DNA of 64,000 nucleotides from Phyllobacteriaceae bacterium (GTDB lineage: Bacteria; Pseudomonadota; Alphaproteobacteria; Rhizobiales; Rhizobiaceae): assembly GCA_024742765.1 (NCBI GenBank), contig JANSXT010000005.1, positions 62,001 through 126,000 of the forward strand, in the 5' to 3' direction. Under the pieces are notes generated by a model that saw only the letters and a program-made list of their open reading frames with translations, was not told the DNA's origin and did no database searches. The translations under genes were made by a program, and so were the position numbers. How positions within the stretch are numbered: position 1 is the stretch's first letter; every line of letters starts with the position of its first letter. This document shows positions 8,709-17,595 of the stretch, piece by piece.

Positions 8709-9920
8709 TCAGTTCAGGATGCGTTCGATGGCGCCGGCTGCCTGATCAAGCGCTTCTTTGGATTCCGCCTGGCCGGTCAAGGCCGACTGGAAGCCGTCCT
8801 GGATGGCCTTGGAGATGCGCGGCCATTCCGGATGCGGGCCGCGATTGCGGGCATATTGCAGCTGCTCGACGAAGACGGGTGCCGCCGCGTCGATCTTTTC
8901 ATCGCCGGTCGGCGCCAGTTCGACGCCGATCTTGGACGGCATGCGGGTGAACTCCGGCCAGATGCGCTCAGCCTGGCTGTCATAATATTCGAGGAACTGG
9001 AACGCGGCCTCCGGGTTCTCCGAATTGGCGAAGACGGCCAGATTGAAGTCGCCGAGCGCTGACGCGCGCGGTCCGCCCTCTTCGCGGACCGGCAACAGGG
9101 TCACGCCCCAGTCGAAGTCGGCATCTTCGGCCATGCGCTTGAGCTCCCAAGGCCCGGAAATGGCCATGGCCGCGTTGCCGCCATTGAAGGTTCCGGTGGA
9201 ATCCCACTGGCCGCGGGTCAGCGTGTCGGGCGATGTCAGGCCCTCGTCGAACAGGCGCTTCCACAGATCGAGCGCTTCGGCCGCACCGTCGGTGTTGATG
9301 TTGTCGAACGAGCCGCCGCCCATCTGCGCCCAGGGCAGGAACTGGAAGGTGCCTTCCTCGGAGGCCTTGGCCGAAAAGGCCACGCCATAGACGTCATTGT
9401 CGGGATCGGTCAGCGCCTTGGCGGCATCGTAGAATTCAGCCCATGTCGCCGGCGGGCTGTCGGGATCAAGGCCGGCTGCCCGGAACATGTCCTTGTTGTA
9501 GTAGAGCGCGATCGTGTTGGAGGCGCGCGGGATGCCGTAGACGCCATCGTCCCAGGTCAGCGACGAGCGCGGCCCGTCGAAATAGTTCTCAATGTCGATC
9601 TGATCGGACATCTCGATCATCGGGGTCAGATCGAGGAACGCGCCGCGCGAGGCAAAGGCGGCGTGATCGGGATTGTCGATGGCGATGATGTCGGGATTGG
9701 TGCCGGTCGCAAAGGCGCGCAGCGTTTCGGCCACCAGATCGTCGAAGCGCACTTCGCGGACATCGATGGTGATGCCGTTGTCCATGTCGGAAAATTCCTG
9801 CGCGAACACCGATTCCGGCGCGTTGGAGGATTCGGTCCACATGGTCAGCGTGATGTCGTCGGCGAAGGCGGTCGAGCACAGCAGGACGCTCGCCAGGGTT
9901 GTCAATGTCAGTCTCTTCAT
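8709..9920 (-). CDS. Sugar ABC importer substrate-binding protein (family 1)
   Basis: Periplasmic solute receptor of the CUT1 importer, 403 residues. A Sec signal MKRLTLTTLASVLLCSTAFA with an AFA-D cleavage site is followed by DITLTMWTES, the usual start of mature family-1 binding proteins. ATG 9920 was chosen because GGGAGG lies seven bases upstream; an upstream in-frame start would put extra charged residues before the signal peptide. It lies after the GH31 gene and before the permeases in the operon. The ligand is probably an oligosaccharide cut by GH31. Confidence 0.93.
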   Translation of the reverse strand: MKRLTLTTLASVLLCSTAFADDITLTMWTESSNAPESVFAQEFSDMDNGITIDVREVRFDDLVAETLRAFATGTNPDIIAIDNPDHAAFASRGAFLDLTPMIEMSDQIDIENYFDGPRSSLTWDDGVYGIPRASNTIALYYNKDMFRAAGLDPDSPPATWAEFYDAAKALTDPDNDVYGVAFSAKASEEGTFQFLPWAQMGGGSFDNINTDGAAEALDLWKRLFDEGLTSPDTLTRGQWDSTGTFNGGNAAMAISGPWELKRMAEDADFDWGVTLLPVREEGGPRASALGDFNLAVFANSENPEAAFQFLEYYDSQAERIWPEFTRMPSKIGVELAPTGDEKIDAAAPVFVEQLQYARNRGPHPEWPRISKAIQDGFQSALTGQAESKEALDQAAGAIERILN

Positions 9921-9939
9921 GAGTACCTCCCGTTGATGG

Positions 9940-9957
9940 GGCGCCCGGCCGGGCGCC
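9940..9957. repeat. 18-bp perfect palindrome between GH31 and binding-protein genes
   Basis: GGCGCCCGGCCGGGCGCC is identical to its reverse complement and sits in the 39-base gap between the GH31 stop and the binding-protein ribosome site. In RNA it can form a GC-only hairpin. It may mark a processing or stability point ahead of the highly expressed binding-protein gene. There is no T-run, so termination is unlikely. Confidence 0.6.
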
Positions 9958-9959
9958 AT

Positions 9960-12071
9960 TTAAGAACCGTTTTCGATGTTGGGGAAGACGGGCGTGAACG
10001 CATCGACGGCGCTCTCCCGCACAAAGACCGGGCATTTGCCCCAGGGACATGCGACGTCCGCCTCGGCCCCGCCTTCAAATTGCGCGCCGGTCCAGGCATG
10101 GCGCCAGCGCGTGCCTTCTGGCAGCGCGACGCGCATCGTCTCCTGGTCCGGCGACAGGACCGGCGCGACCAGAAGATCGGGCCCGAGCATATAGGTGCCC
10201 GCATCGCCATGCCGGTCGCCGGCGGCGTCGAAATGATAAAACAGTGGCGCCATCACGGGGTCGCCCGTTTGCGCATAGCGAGCAAAGCAGTCCTTCAGAT
10301 ACGGCCGCAGCGCCTCGCGCACCCGCAGCAACTCCGTCAGCACCGCCTCGACCTCCGGGCCATAGGACCAGACCTCGTTCGGTCCGCCCGACCGGGTGAA
10401 GATGTTGAACGTGTCCTGGCCGTAGGTGACCTTTTCGCCGGGGCCGGGTGCGGGCACGCCTTCGGGCACGCGGAAGCCGTGCAGGCGGCAGATCGGCGAG
10501 AAAACGCCGAACTCGAACCAGCGCACCAGCAATTCGCGAAACGCGTCCGAACCGCCATGGCCATCATAGAAACCGCCAATGTCGGTCGTCCACCAGCCAA
10601 GGCCGGACATGCCCGCATGAAGGCCCGCCGGTATCTGGGCCCGAAACCAATCCCAGTCCGACCAGACATCGCCGGACCACAGGATGACGCCATGCTTCTG
10701 GGACCCGGCCCAGGCCGAGCGGCAAAGGAGCACGCCGTCGCGCCCGGCCGCGTCCAGGCCCTGGCGGTAGCGCTGCTCGTGCAGGAGCGGATAGGCGCAT
10801 ATCATCTCGGCGCCGTTGCCGAGCGCGGTCCTGACATTTTCGGGGTGCGCGGGGCGCATTTCCGGCTCGCAGGCATCAAGCCAGAAATGTTCGAAACCGT
10901 GGGCGACATAGTTGCGCTGGACCACATCCCAGTGAAAGTCCCGCGCCTCCGGATTGAACGCGTCATAATAGGTAAAGAAGCCGGGGCCGAACGGGTCCTT
11001 GTCGGGGAAGGGGATCACGACGGGCACGCCGCGCTCGGTCGTCAGCAGAAGGCCCTGCTCGGTCATCGCGCGGTAGTTTTCTGACGAGGCCGATACTGTG
11101 GGCCAGACCGAGACCATGGTTTCGATCTCCATGTCGCGCAGTTCGGTCACCAGAGCGGCGGGATCGGGCCAGTCGTCGGGGTCGAACTTCCATTCGCCCT
11201 GGCGCGTCCAGTGGAAGAAATCGATCACAATGCAGGAGAGCGGCAGTCCGCGGCGTCGATATTCGCGCGCGACATCGAGAAGTTCGTCCTGGGTGCGATA
11301 GCGCAGCTTGCATTGCCAAAAACCCAGCGCCCAGTCGGGCAGGTCCGGCGAATGGCCGGTCACGCCGTGATAGGCGCGGACAATGTCGCGCGGCGTGTCG
11401 CCGGCAACGATCCAATAGTCGAGCCCGTTTGTGGCCTCCGCGGACCAGCGCGTGATGTTGGATGCGAATTCGCAGCGGCCGACCGCAGGATTGTTCCACA
11501 GGAACCCGTAACCGCGCGAGGACACCACGAATGGGATCACCGCATGGGCGTTCTGCTGCAAAAGCGTGGTCGAAACGCCCTTGAGATCGGCCTTTCCGTG
11601 CTGGGGCTGGCCGAGCCCGTGCAGGTGCTCGCCCTCATAGGCCTTGAAGGTGGCTTCCATCTTCCACGAGCTGGAGGCGATGGACTTGAAGTTGCGGGTG
11701 CGCGGTCCGGCAAAATGGCCGCGCGTTTCGGCCAGGAGTTCCTCGCCCGTTTCGCTGTCGCGAAAACCGATCACCGCCTCGGTCTTGAGGTCGGCGCCAT
11801 AGCGGTCGACGATCACGATCTCCGCCGTGATGGCGCCGTTGCGAAGACGGGCCACACGGTCCTCGATCACCACATCGGGCGTACCGCCTTCGGCCGGGCT
11901 CAGCGCGCTGACATGGGGTTCGGCGACGCCCTGACCTGGTCTGGCGCGCACGCGCACGGCGTTCGGCCCCCACGCTTCGATGCGGATCGTCTCGCCATGC
12001 AGCCGGCAGATGAGTGCGCCGTCTTCGGTGGCAAAGGGAGAGTTCACAGTGTGCGTAACGATCTGGTCCAT
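9960..12071 (-). CDS. GH31 alpha-glycosidase (YicI-like)
   Basis: Cytoplasmic retaining alpha-glycosidase of glycoside hydrolase family 31, 703 residues, without signal peptide. The nucleophile is Asp399 in FWLDACEPEM and the probable acid/base is Asp468 in LWSGDV; SGLGWWTTDIGGF and CRLHGFR are further family blocks. The architecture resembles YicI-type alpha-xylosidases as well as alpha-glucosidases, so the sugar released (xylose or glucose) is uncertain. It is preceded by the SDR gene with 3 bases between them and followed by the importer genes, so imported oligosaccharide would be cut inside the cell. A divergent paralogue lies at 14314-16344. Confidence 0.92.
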   Translation of the reverse strand: MDQIVTHTVNSPFATEDGALICRLHGETIRIEAWGPNAVRVRARPGQGVAEPHVSALSPAEGGTPDVVIEDRVARLRNGAITAEIVIVDRYGADLKTEAVIGFRDSETGEELLAETRGHFAGPRTRNFKSIASSSWKMEATFKAYEGEHLHGLGQPQHGKADLKGVSTTLLQQNAHAVIPFVVSSRGYGFLWNNPAVGRCEFASNITRWSAEATNGLDYWIVAGDTPRDIVRAYHGVTGHSPDLPDWALGFWQCKLRYRTQDELLDVAREYRRRGLPLSCIVIDFFHWTRQGEWKFDPDDWPDPAALVTELRDMEIETMVSVWPTVSASSENYRAMTEQGLLLTTERGVPVVIPFPDKDPFGPGFFTYYDAFNPEARDFHWDVVQRNYVAHGFEHFWLDACEPEMRPAHPENVRTALGNGAEMICAYPLLHEQRYRQGLDAAGRDGVLLCRSAWAGSQKHGVILWSGDVWSDWDWFRAQIPAGLHAGMSGLGWWTTDIGGFYDGHGGSDAFRELLVRWFEFGVFSPICRLHGFRVPEGVPAPGPGEKVTYGQDTFNIFTRSGGPNEVWSYGPEVEAVLTELLRVREALRPYLKDCFARYAQTGDPVMAPLFYHFDAAGDRHGDAGTYMLGPDLLVAPVLSPDQETMRVALPEGTRWRHAWTGAQFEGGAEADVACPWGKCPVFVRESAVDAFTPVFPNIENGS

Positions 12072-12074
12072 GGC

Positions 12075-12830
12075 TTATCCAATCGCCAGATAGGCGCCAT
12101 CGAGGATGATGGCGGTGCCTGACATGTAGTCCGCTTCGTCCGAACCGATGAAGGCGGCGAGCGCGGCGACTTCCTCGGGCTCGGCGCCCCGGCCTGCGGG
12201 AATGCCGGCGATGACCTCGGCCATCACGTCTTCCGGGATACCCTTGATCGCGTCGGTCTTGATCAGCCCCGGCGCGATGGCGACGGCCCGAATGTCCGGG
12301 GCATGATCGAGCGCCAGCGAACGGGTCATCGCCAGAACCGCGCCCTTGGTCGCCTGATAGGCTGAAAACCCCTTCTCGCCGACAAAGCTCTGGACCGAAG
12401 CGGTGTTGATGATCACGCCCTTGCCGCCGCGTGCGCGCATATGCTCGACCGCCGCCTTGGCACCCATCCAGTAGCCACGAATGCCGACGCCGGTGATCGC
12501 ATCGAACTCTTCGAGCGTTTGCTCGTGGATCGGCTTGAAGACGGCGGAAAACGCATTGTTGTGCCAGATGTCGATGCGGCCGAACTTTGAGATCGCCGCG
12601 TCGGCCAGCGCCCTGACCTGGTCGGGCTGGGACATGTCGGTCTTGATGAAGGCGCCGTTGACCGCCTCTGCGACCGCCGCACCGCGATCGTCAATGTCGG
12701 CGACGACGACCTGCGCGCCTTCCTGCGCGTAGCGTTCGGCGCATGCCCGGCCGATGCCGGTGGCGCCGCCGGTGATGACATAGACCCTGTCCCGGTGTCG
12801 GCCGGCAACCGGGAACATGCGTGCCGTCAT
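12075..12830 (-). CDS. Short-chain dehydrogenase/reductase
   Basis: NAD(P)-dependent oxidoreductase of the classical SDR family, 251 residues. Seen: cofactor motif TGGATGIGRA near the N-terminus, an acidic VVADIDD after beta-2 suggesting NAD preference, NTASVQS for the catalytic Ser, YQATKGA for Tyr and Lys, and a C-terminal TAIILDGAYLAIG. ATG 12830 overlaps the stop of the EthD gene as ATGA; a longer in-frame version would add residues with no ribosome site. The substrate is probably a sugar or keto-sugar from this operon. Confidence 0.88.
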   Translation of the reverse strand: MTARMFPVAGRHRDRVYVITGGATGIGRACAERYAQEGAQVVVADIDDRGAAVAEAVNGAFIKTDMSQPDQVRALADAAISKFGRIDIWHNNAFSAVFKPIHEQTLEEFDAITGVGIRGYWMGAKAAVEHMRARGGKGVIINTASVQSFVGEKGFSAYQATKGAVLAMTRSLALDHAPDIRAVAIAPGLIKTDAIKGIPEDVMAEVIAGIPAGRGAEPEEVAALAAFIGSDEADYMSGTAIILDGAYLAIG

Positions 12831-13171
12831 GCCGCGATCTCTGCGGCGCATTGGTCGATGATGACGGCCTCGTCCTCGCAGACGAGAAAGACAAGATCAT
12901 CGGTGAAGTTGACAACATCGCCGCCGGCCACGTCGTTTTCCGGCGAGGACAGGCCGGCCTCCATGGCGGCCCGGTCGTCAAACCAGATTTCGGCCGTTCC
13001 GTCATAGGGCGCGGGCGTCATGTCGCCCGGCGCACCGGCCACATTGATGCGGTAGCCGCGCATGCCGGGGATCTTGCGCGCAAGCGGCGCGTGGACGTTG
13101 ATCCAATAGTCGCGGAACTCGCCAACGGTCATTGACCGCTTCTTTTTGACAAGCGCAATCAGCTTGATCAT
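12827..13171 (-). CDS. EthD-domain protein
   Basis: Small dimeric alpha-beta barrel (ferredoxin-like) protein, 114 residues, with the EthD pattern FRDYWINVHAPLARKIPGMRGYRIN. The biochemical role of EthD proteins is poorly known; many sit in sugar or aromatic catabolic operons. ATG 13171 was chosen because GGGAGG lies nine bases upstream; ATG 13180 would abut the ribosome site and TTG 13195 would precede it. This is the first gene of the nine-gene minus-strand operon, directly behind the palindromic operator. Confidence 0.8.
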   Translation of the reverse strand: MIKLIALVKKKRSMTVGEFRDYWINVHAPLARKIPGMRGYRINVAGAPGDMTPAPYDGTAEIWFDDRAAMEAGLSSPENDVAGGDVVNFTDDLVFLVCEDEAVIIDQCAAEIAA

Positions 13172-13221
13172 CGCCCGCATCCTCCCTTCGTCCAATAGTG
13201 GGGGGAAATCCGTCTGGCGTC

Positions 13222-13239
13222 AATACAAACGTTTGTATT
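13222..13239. promoter_or_regulatory. LacI-type operator, perfect 18-bp palindrome
   Basis: AATACAAACGTTTGTATT is exactly self-complementary and carries the central CG typical of LacI/GalR operators. It lies between the divergent EthD operon and the lacI-type gene, 51 bases from one start and 61 from the other, so a single site can control both directions. Confidence 0.8.
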
Positions 13240-13299
13240 TCTCCTTGCGCCCGCCGTCATCCTGTAGAAAATGGTGACACGCGCATTGCGGGGAGGGTC

Positions 13300-14310
13300 A
13301 TGGGCAAGGTCGGCTTGAAGCAGGTTGCGGCGACGCTGGGGGTGGACGCGTCAACCGTCTCACGGGCACTGCGCAACGATGCGCGCGTCAAGCCCGAGAC
13401 TCGGCAATTGGTGCAGTCGACGGCGCGCAAACTCGGCTACCGGCCCAATTCGGCAGCCCGCGCGCTGAAGGGCGGACGGTCGGGCCGCGTCGCCGTCCTA
13501 TTGTCGCCGCCGCAGCAGCGCTTTGCCAGCCCGGTTTTCCTCGAACTTCTGGCCACGCTCGGCAAACGGCTGCACGACCATGAAATGTCGCTGACGGTGT
13601 TTGCGGCATGGGAGCGCTCGGAAGAACTCGACATCGTGCGCAATGTGGTTGAGGACCGGCTCGCCGACGGCATCATCATCGGCCGCACCAAGACCCGCGA
13701 CGAGCGTGTCGCCTATCTGCGGGAAGCGGGATTTCCCTTCGTCACTTTCGGTCAGACAGAATGGCCGGACGAGCATTCATGGGTGGAGATCGACTATGCC
13801 GAAGCGGGCCGTCAGGCCCTTGCGGCGGTCGCCGAGGGCAACCCCGACACGGTGTGCATCATCAGCGCCGAACAGGGCCAGCGCTTTGCCGACAATTATG
13901 TCGAGGGCGCGCGGGAGGTCGCCCGCGCCGGGGGACTGCCCGAACCCGATGTGCGCCGGGTGGAAATGAGCGAGGATGGCGGCGAGCGGCTGGCGCTCGA
14001 TCTGCTGGAGCCCGGCTCTCGCGCCGCCTATTGCTGTATTCAGGATTCGGTGGCGTTCGGCTTCTTCCGCGCGGCGGCCGCGCGCCAGGTCGTACCCGGT
14101 CAGGATTTTTCGCTGTTTGGCGGGCAGAACTTTCCCGGTTCGGAATACACCTCTCCGCCGCTTTCGACCTTTTCAACGCAGGACAGTTTCGTCGCCGACC
14201 TGTTGAGCACGGTGATGATCGAGCGGTTGGGCGCCGACGGCGCGCCCGATTTGCGCCATCACATCATCAAGCCGACGCCGATCCTGCGCGCGTCCCATCT
14301 TCTGAGGTAA
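13300..14310 (+). CDS. LacI-family transcriptional regulator
   Basis: Sugar-responsive DNA-binding repressor, 336 residues. The N-terminal helix-turn-helix reads LKQVAATLGVDASTVSRAL, followed by the hinge GYRPNSAARALKGGRSG and a periplasmic-binding-protein-like effector domain. GGGAGG precedes ATG 13300. The gene is divergent from the nine-gene operon and 3 bases upstream of a second GH31 gene, so it likely controls both arms through the palindrome at 13222-13239. The inducer is probably the imported sugar or its monosaccharide. Confidence 0.93.
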   Translation: MGKVGLKQVAATLGVDASTVSRALRNDARVKPETRQLVQSTARKLGYRPNSAARALKGGRSGRVAVLLSPPQQRFASPVFLELLATLGKRLHDHEMSLTVFAAWERSEELDIVRNVVEDRLADGIIIGRTKTRDERVAYLREAGFPFVTFGQTEWPDEHSWVEIDYAEAGRQALAAVAEGNPDTVCIISAEQGQRFADNYVEGAREVARAGGLPEPDVRRVEMSEDGGERLALDLLEPGSRAAYCCIQDSVAFGFFRAAAARQVVPGQDFSLFGGQNFPGSEYTSPPLSTFSTQDSFVADLLSTVMIERLGADGAPDLRHHIIKPTPILRASHLLR

Positions 14311-14313
14311 TCC

Positions 14314-16344
14314 ATGATCAGGCCCATCTTCGAGCGCCACGGCGACGGCGTTGCCGCCCGCTGGCAGGGCGAAACCGTCATCGTCGAGCCGGTGGGCCGG
14401 GATTCGGCACGGCTGCGCGCGACCATGAATGCGCGGTTCCAGGATGCACCCGTTTCGGCCCTGCTCGATGACATAGGCGCGAGCGGTGCTGCCGTCGATA
14501 TCGGTGACGACTATGGCATCGTCGAGAACGGTTTGATGCGGGCCGAGTTGCGGCTTGTGCCGCGCGGCATGGGGCCGGCGCTGGAAGTGCGTTTCTTGAA
14601 CCGGCAGACCAGCGCCGTCCTGGTTGAAGAGGAAATCCCGCATATTTTGTGGCCCGGCGCCCGCGCATGGAAGGCGCAATCGGGCGGGCTGTCGTCGCTG
14701 CGCCAGCGCTTCAAGGCGCGCGATGGCGAGCGCATTTACGGCATGGGCCAGCATCAGCATGGCCGGCTCGACCAGAAGGGCTGTGTGATCGACCTGTTGC
14801 AGATGAACACCGAGGTGGTGATTCCGTTCATGGTCTCATCTGCCGGCTACGGGCTGATCTGGAACAGCCCCGGCACCGGCCATGTGGAGTTCGCCGAGAA
14901 CCGCACATTGTGGTCGATGGATGGTGTGCCGGAGATCGATTATGTGGTGATCGCAGGCGAAACACCGTCCGCCATCCTGTCGGAATATGGCGCGCTGACC
15001 GGCAAGCCGCCGATGATGCCCGATTGGGGCATGGGGTTCTGGCAGTGCAAGCTGCGCTATGAGACGCAGGACGAGGTGCTGCGCGTTGCGCGCGAATATA
15101 AGCGGCGGGGCCTGCCGCTCTCCTGCATCGTCATCGACTTCTTCCACTGGACCAAGATGGGCGAGTGGCGGTTCCGCTCCGAAGAGTTTCCGGACCCGTC
15201 GGCCATGGTCGCCGAATTGCGGCAGATGGGCATCAAGACGATGGTGTCGGTCTGGCCCACCGTGAACGCCAATGCCGAGACGTTTGGTCCGATGAAGGAT
15301 GCGGGCTTTATCGTCGGTTCGGCGCGTGGCGCGTTCGACGGGTCGATCTTCTATGACCGCGAACCGGACGGCATGAACGCGCTGCATTTTTACGATGCGA
15401 CCCATCCCGATGCGCGCGCCTTCCACTGGGAGCGCATCCGCGCGGGCTATGTCGATCACGGGATCGATTGTTTCTGGCTCGACGCCAACGAACCGGAAAT
15501 GTATCCGATCCATCCGGAGAACCTGACCTATCATGCAGGTCCGGGAACAGCGGTGACCAATGCCTATCCGTTCCTGCACCAATCGGGCTTTGCGGAGCGG
15601 ATGGCGGCTGAGGGGCTCGATGACGGCCTGCTCCTGTCACGGTCGGCTTGGCTCGGCACCCAGCGCTTTCCCTGCGTCGTCTGGTCTGGCGATGTGAAGT
15701 CGACGTTTGCGGATTTCGCCAGGCAGATGCGCGCCGGGCTCAACATGGCGATGAGCGGCATTTCCTGGTGGACGACGGATATTGGCGGTTTCAAGGGCGG
15801 CGATCTGGGCGATCCGGAATTTCGCGAACTGGTCATCCGCTGGTTCCAGTATGGCTGCTTCTGCCCGGTCATGCGGCTGCATGGCTTCCGCCAGGACCGA
15901 GAGCGCGATCCGCGCTACGGCCACGAATTCAGCTTCGGCGGCGCGGACAATGAAGTCTGGTCGTTTGGCGATGAAGCCTATGCGATCCTGAAGGACTATC
16001 TGGACGTGCGCGAGCGGCTGCGTCCCTTCATCCACGCGGCGATGGCGGAAGCTTCGCAAAGCGGCCTGCCGCCCATGCGGCCGCTTTTCGCTGATTTCCC
16101 GGACGATCCGGCCGCCTGGGATGTGGATGACGCCTATCTGTTCGGTGACGGGCTTTTGGTCGCGCCTGTCGTTGCGCATGGCGCGCGCGACCGCCAGGTC
16201 TATCTGCCCGCGGGCGAGACCTGGACCGATGTCTGGGCCGGCGAGACCCATGCAGGCGGCGCCACGATCACCGTCGATGCACCGCTCAGCCGAATTCCGG
16301 TCTTTGCGCGCAACGGGACAGGTCTTGAGGGCGTGTTTGTCTGA
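14314..16344 (+). CDS. GH31 alpha-glycosidase, second paralogue
   Basis: Cytoplasmic retaining alpha-glycosidase, 676 residues, no signal peptide. The nucleophile is Asp390 in FWLDANEPEM and the acid/base candidate is Asp460 in VWSGDV; SWWTTDIGGF and MRLHGFRQD follow. It aligns along most of its length with the GH31 protein at 9960-12071, yet the N-terminal beta domain and the loop after WPTV differ, suggesting a different leaving group or bond. It starts 3 bases after the regulator stop, so it is cotranscribed with it. Confidence 0.92.
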   Translation: MIRPIFERHGDGVAARWQGETVIVEPVGRDSARLRATMNARFQDAPVSALLDDIGASGAAVDIGDDYGIVENGLMRAELRLVPRGMGPALEVRFLNRQTSAVLVEEEIPHILWPGARAWKAQSGGLSSLRQRFKARDGERIYGMGQHQHGRLDQKGCVIDLLQMNTEVVIPFMVSSAGYGLIWNSPGTGHVEFAENRTLWSMDGVPEIDYVVIAGETPSAILSEYGALTGKPPMMPDWGMGFWQCKLRYETQDEVLRVAREYKRRGLPLSCIVIDFFHWTKMGEWRFRSEEFPDPSAMVAELRQMGIKTMVSVWPTVNANAETFGPMKDAGFIVGSARGAFDGSIFYDREPDGMNALHFYDATHPDARAFHWERIRAGYVDHGIDCFWLDANEPEMYPIHPENLTYHAGPGTAVTNAYPFLHQSGFAERMAAEGLDDGLLLSRSAWLGTQRFPCVVWSGDVKSTFADFARQMRAGLNMAMSGISWWTTDIGGFKGGDLGDPEFRELVIRWFQYGCFCPVMRLHGFRQDRERDPRYGHEFSFGGADNEVWSFGDEAYAILKDYLDVRERLRPFIHAAMAEASQSGLPPMRPLFADFPDDPAAWDVDDAYLFGDGLLVAPVVAHGARDRQVYLPAGETWTDVWAGETHAGGATITVDAPLSRIPVFARNGTGLEGVFV

Positions 16345-16431
16345 GCGGCGGCGGACGCCGATGCCACCATGACGGCCGTTCGCCTGCCGCACGGTGCGAA
16401 CGGACCGCCGGGTGCCCCATGCGGCCACCCT

Positions 16432-17595
16432 TTAAGTCGGCAAACGCCCTTCGCCCAGAGCCAGCCGGGCGGCATGTTCGAGAAGGCGCGCACCAATCGG
16501 GATCAGTGCATCGGGGAATGCATAGTCGGGTTCATGCAGCGATGGGCCGTCGCCCGATCCGATGAAGGCAAGTGCCCGCTCGGGCGCGCCCAGACCGCCG
16601 AAATCCTCCGACCCGGCAATCGGCAACAGGCCCTTGATCCGTTCCAGGCCGAGATCGTCCGCGGCGCCAGCCAGAATATCGGTCGCCGCGCGGGTCGAAC
16701 GCATGGCGACAAAGACGTCTTCCCAACCGATCGTGCAGGACATGTAGCCGGCATGCTCGGCCACCAGAGCCTCGACCTGCGACACCAAACGCGCCATGGC
16801 ATCGTCGTCGCGCGTGCGCAGCGTGGCGAGCAGCGTGCCGTCGCCCGGCGTGATGCCGAAAGCTTGCGCGCCCATATTGGCATGGGTGACCGTCACCATG
16901 GCGAAGTCCTCGTCGGCCGGACCGTTTCCTTGCCGCAGGGCATCGAGCGCCGGCATCAGGCCGCTCAGGGCGCGCATCGGCGACACCGCCTTTTGCGGTT
17001 CGGACGCGTGCGCGGTGCGGCCCTTGAGCGTCAGACGCATGCCGCGCGAGGCGCAGGTGGTCGGGCCGGCGGCGACAGCCACCGCGCCAAGCGGAAGACC
17101 GGGCTTGTTGTGCAGGGCAAAGGCCATGTCGATGCCCAGTGCCTGAAATCGCCTGTCGTCGGCGACGGCGGCCGCGCCGGATCCGTCTTCTTCGGCCGGC
17201 TGGAACAGCGTAACGACGCGTCCGCGGGCCGGCCGGTCTGCGGCGAGCGCCCGCGCCGCGCCGACCAGCATTGCCATATGGCCGTCATGGCCGCACAGAT
17301 GCGCCACCCCTTCGCTGCGCGATCGCGGCGACATCGAAGGCGCTTCGGTGATGGGCAGCGCGTCCAGTTCGGCGCGCAGACAGATCGTCGGGCCGGGCGC
17401 CGAACCCTCAAAGATGGCGACGATGCCGTGTCCGCCGAGCCCGCTCAGCACCTTGTCGGCATCGATGGCCTTCATTTGCGCGGCGATAATGGCGGCAGTC
17501 CCCACCTCCTTGCGCGACAGTTCGGGCGCGTCATGCAGCGCATGGCGCAGCGCGATCAGCGGGATCGCGCCATCGGAGGGGTCGATGCGCATCAT
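16432..17595 (-). CDS. M20 family metallo-amidohydrolase
   Basis: Zinc-dependent cytoplasmic amidase of the M20D (aminoacylase/hippurate hydrolase/IAA-amino acid hydrolase) group, 387 residues. Metal-site blocks seen: HLCGHDGHMA, FQPAEEDGSGA, the dimerisation-domain stretch GRTAHASEP, and GSEDFGGL near the C-terminus. ATG 17595 is the first of two ATGs and overlaps the upstream GntR stop as ATGA. With the divergent C45 hydrolase and Dpp-type importer it suggests uptake and deacylation of N-acyl amino acids or related amides; the exact amide is unknown. Confidence 0.9.
   Translation of the reverse strand: MMRIDPSDGAIPLIALRHALHDAPELSRKEVGTAAIIAAQMKAIDADKVLSGLGGHGIVAIFEGSAPGPTICLRAELDALPITEAPSMSPRSRSEGVAHLCGHDGHMAMLVGAARALAADRPARGRVVTLFQPAEEDGSGAAAVADDRRFQALGIDMAFALHNKPGLPLGAVAVAAGPTTCASRGMRLTLKGRTAHASEPQKAVSPMRALSGLMPALDALRQGNGPADEDFAMVTVTHANMGAQAFGITPGDGTLLATLRTRDDDAMARLVSQVEALVAEHAGYMSCTIGWEDVFVAMRSTRAATDILAGAADDLGLERIKGLLPIAGSEDFGGLGAPERALAFIGSGDGPSLHEPDYAFPDALIPIGARLLEHAARLALGEGRLPT

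Noticed and set aside
16410-16433. Possible terminator GGGTG/CACCC plus TTT after the second GH31 gene
   Set aside because: Only five base pairs around an 11-base loop and a three-base T-run; too weak to call.
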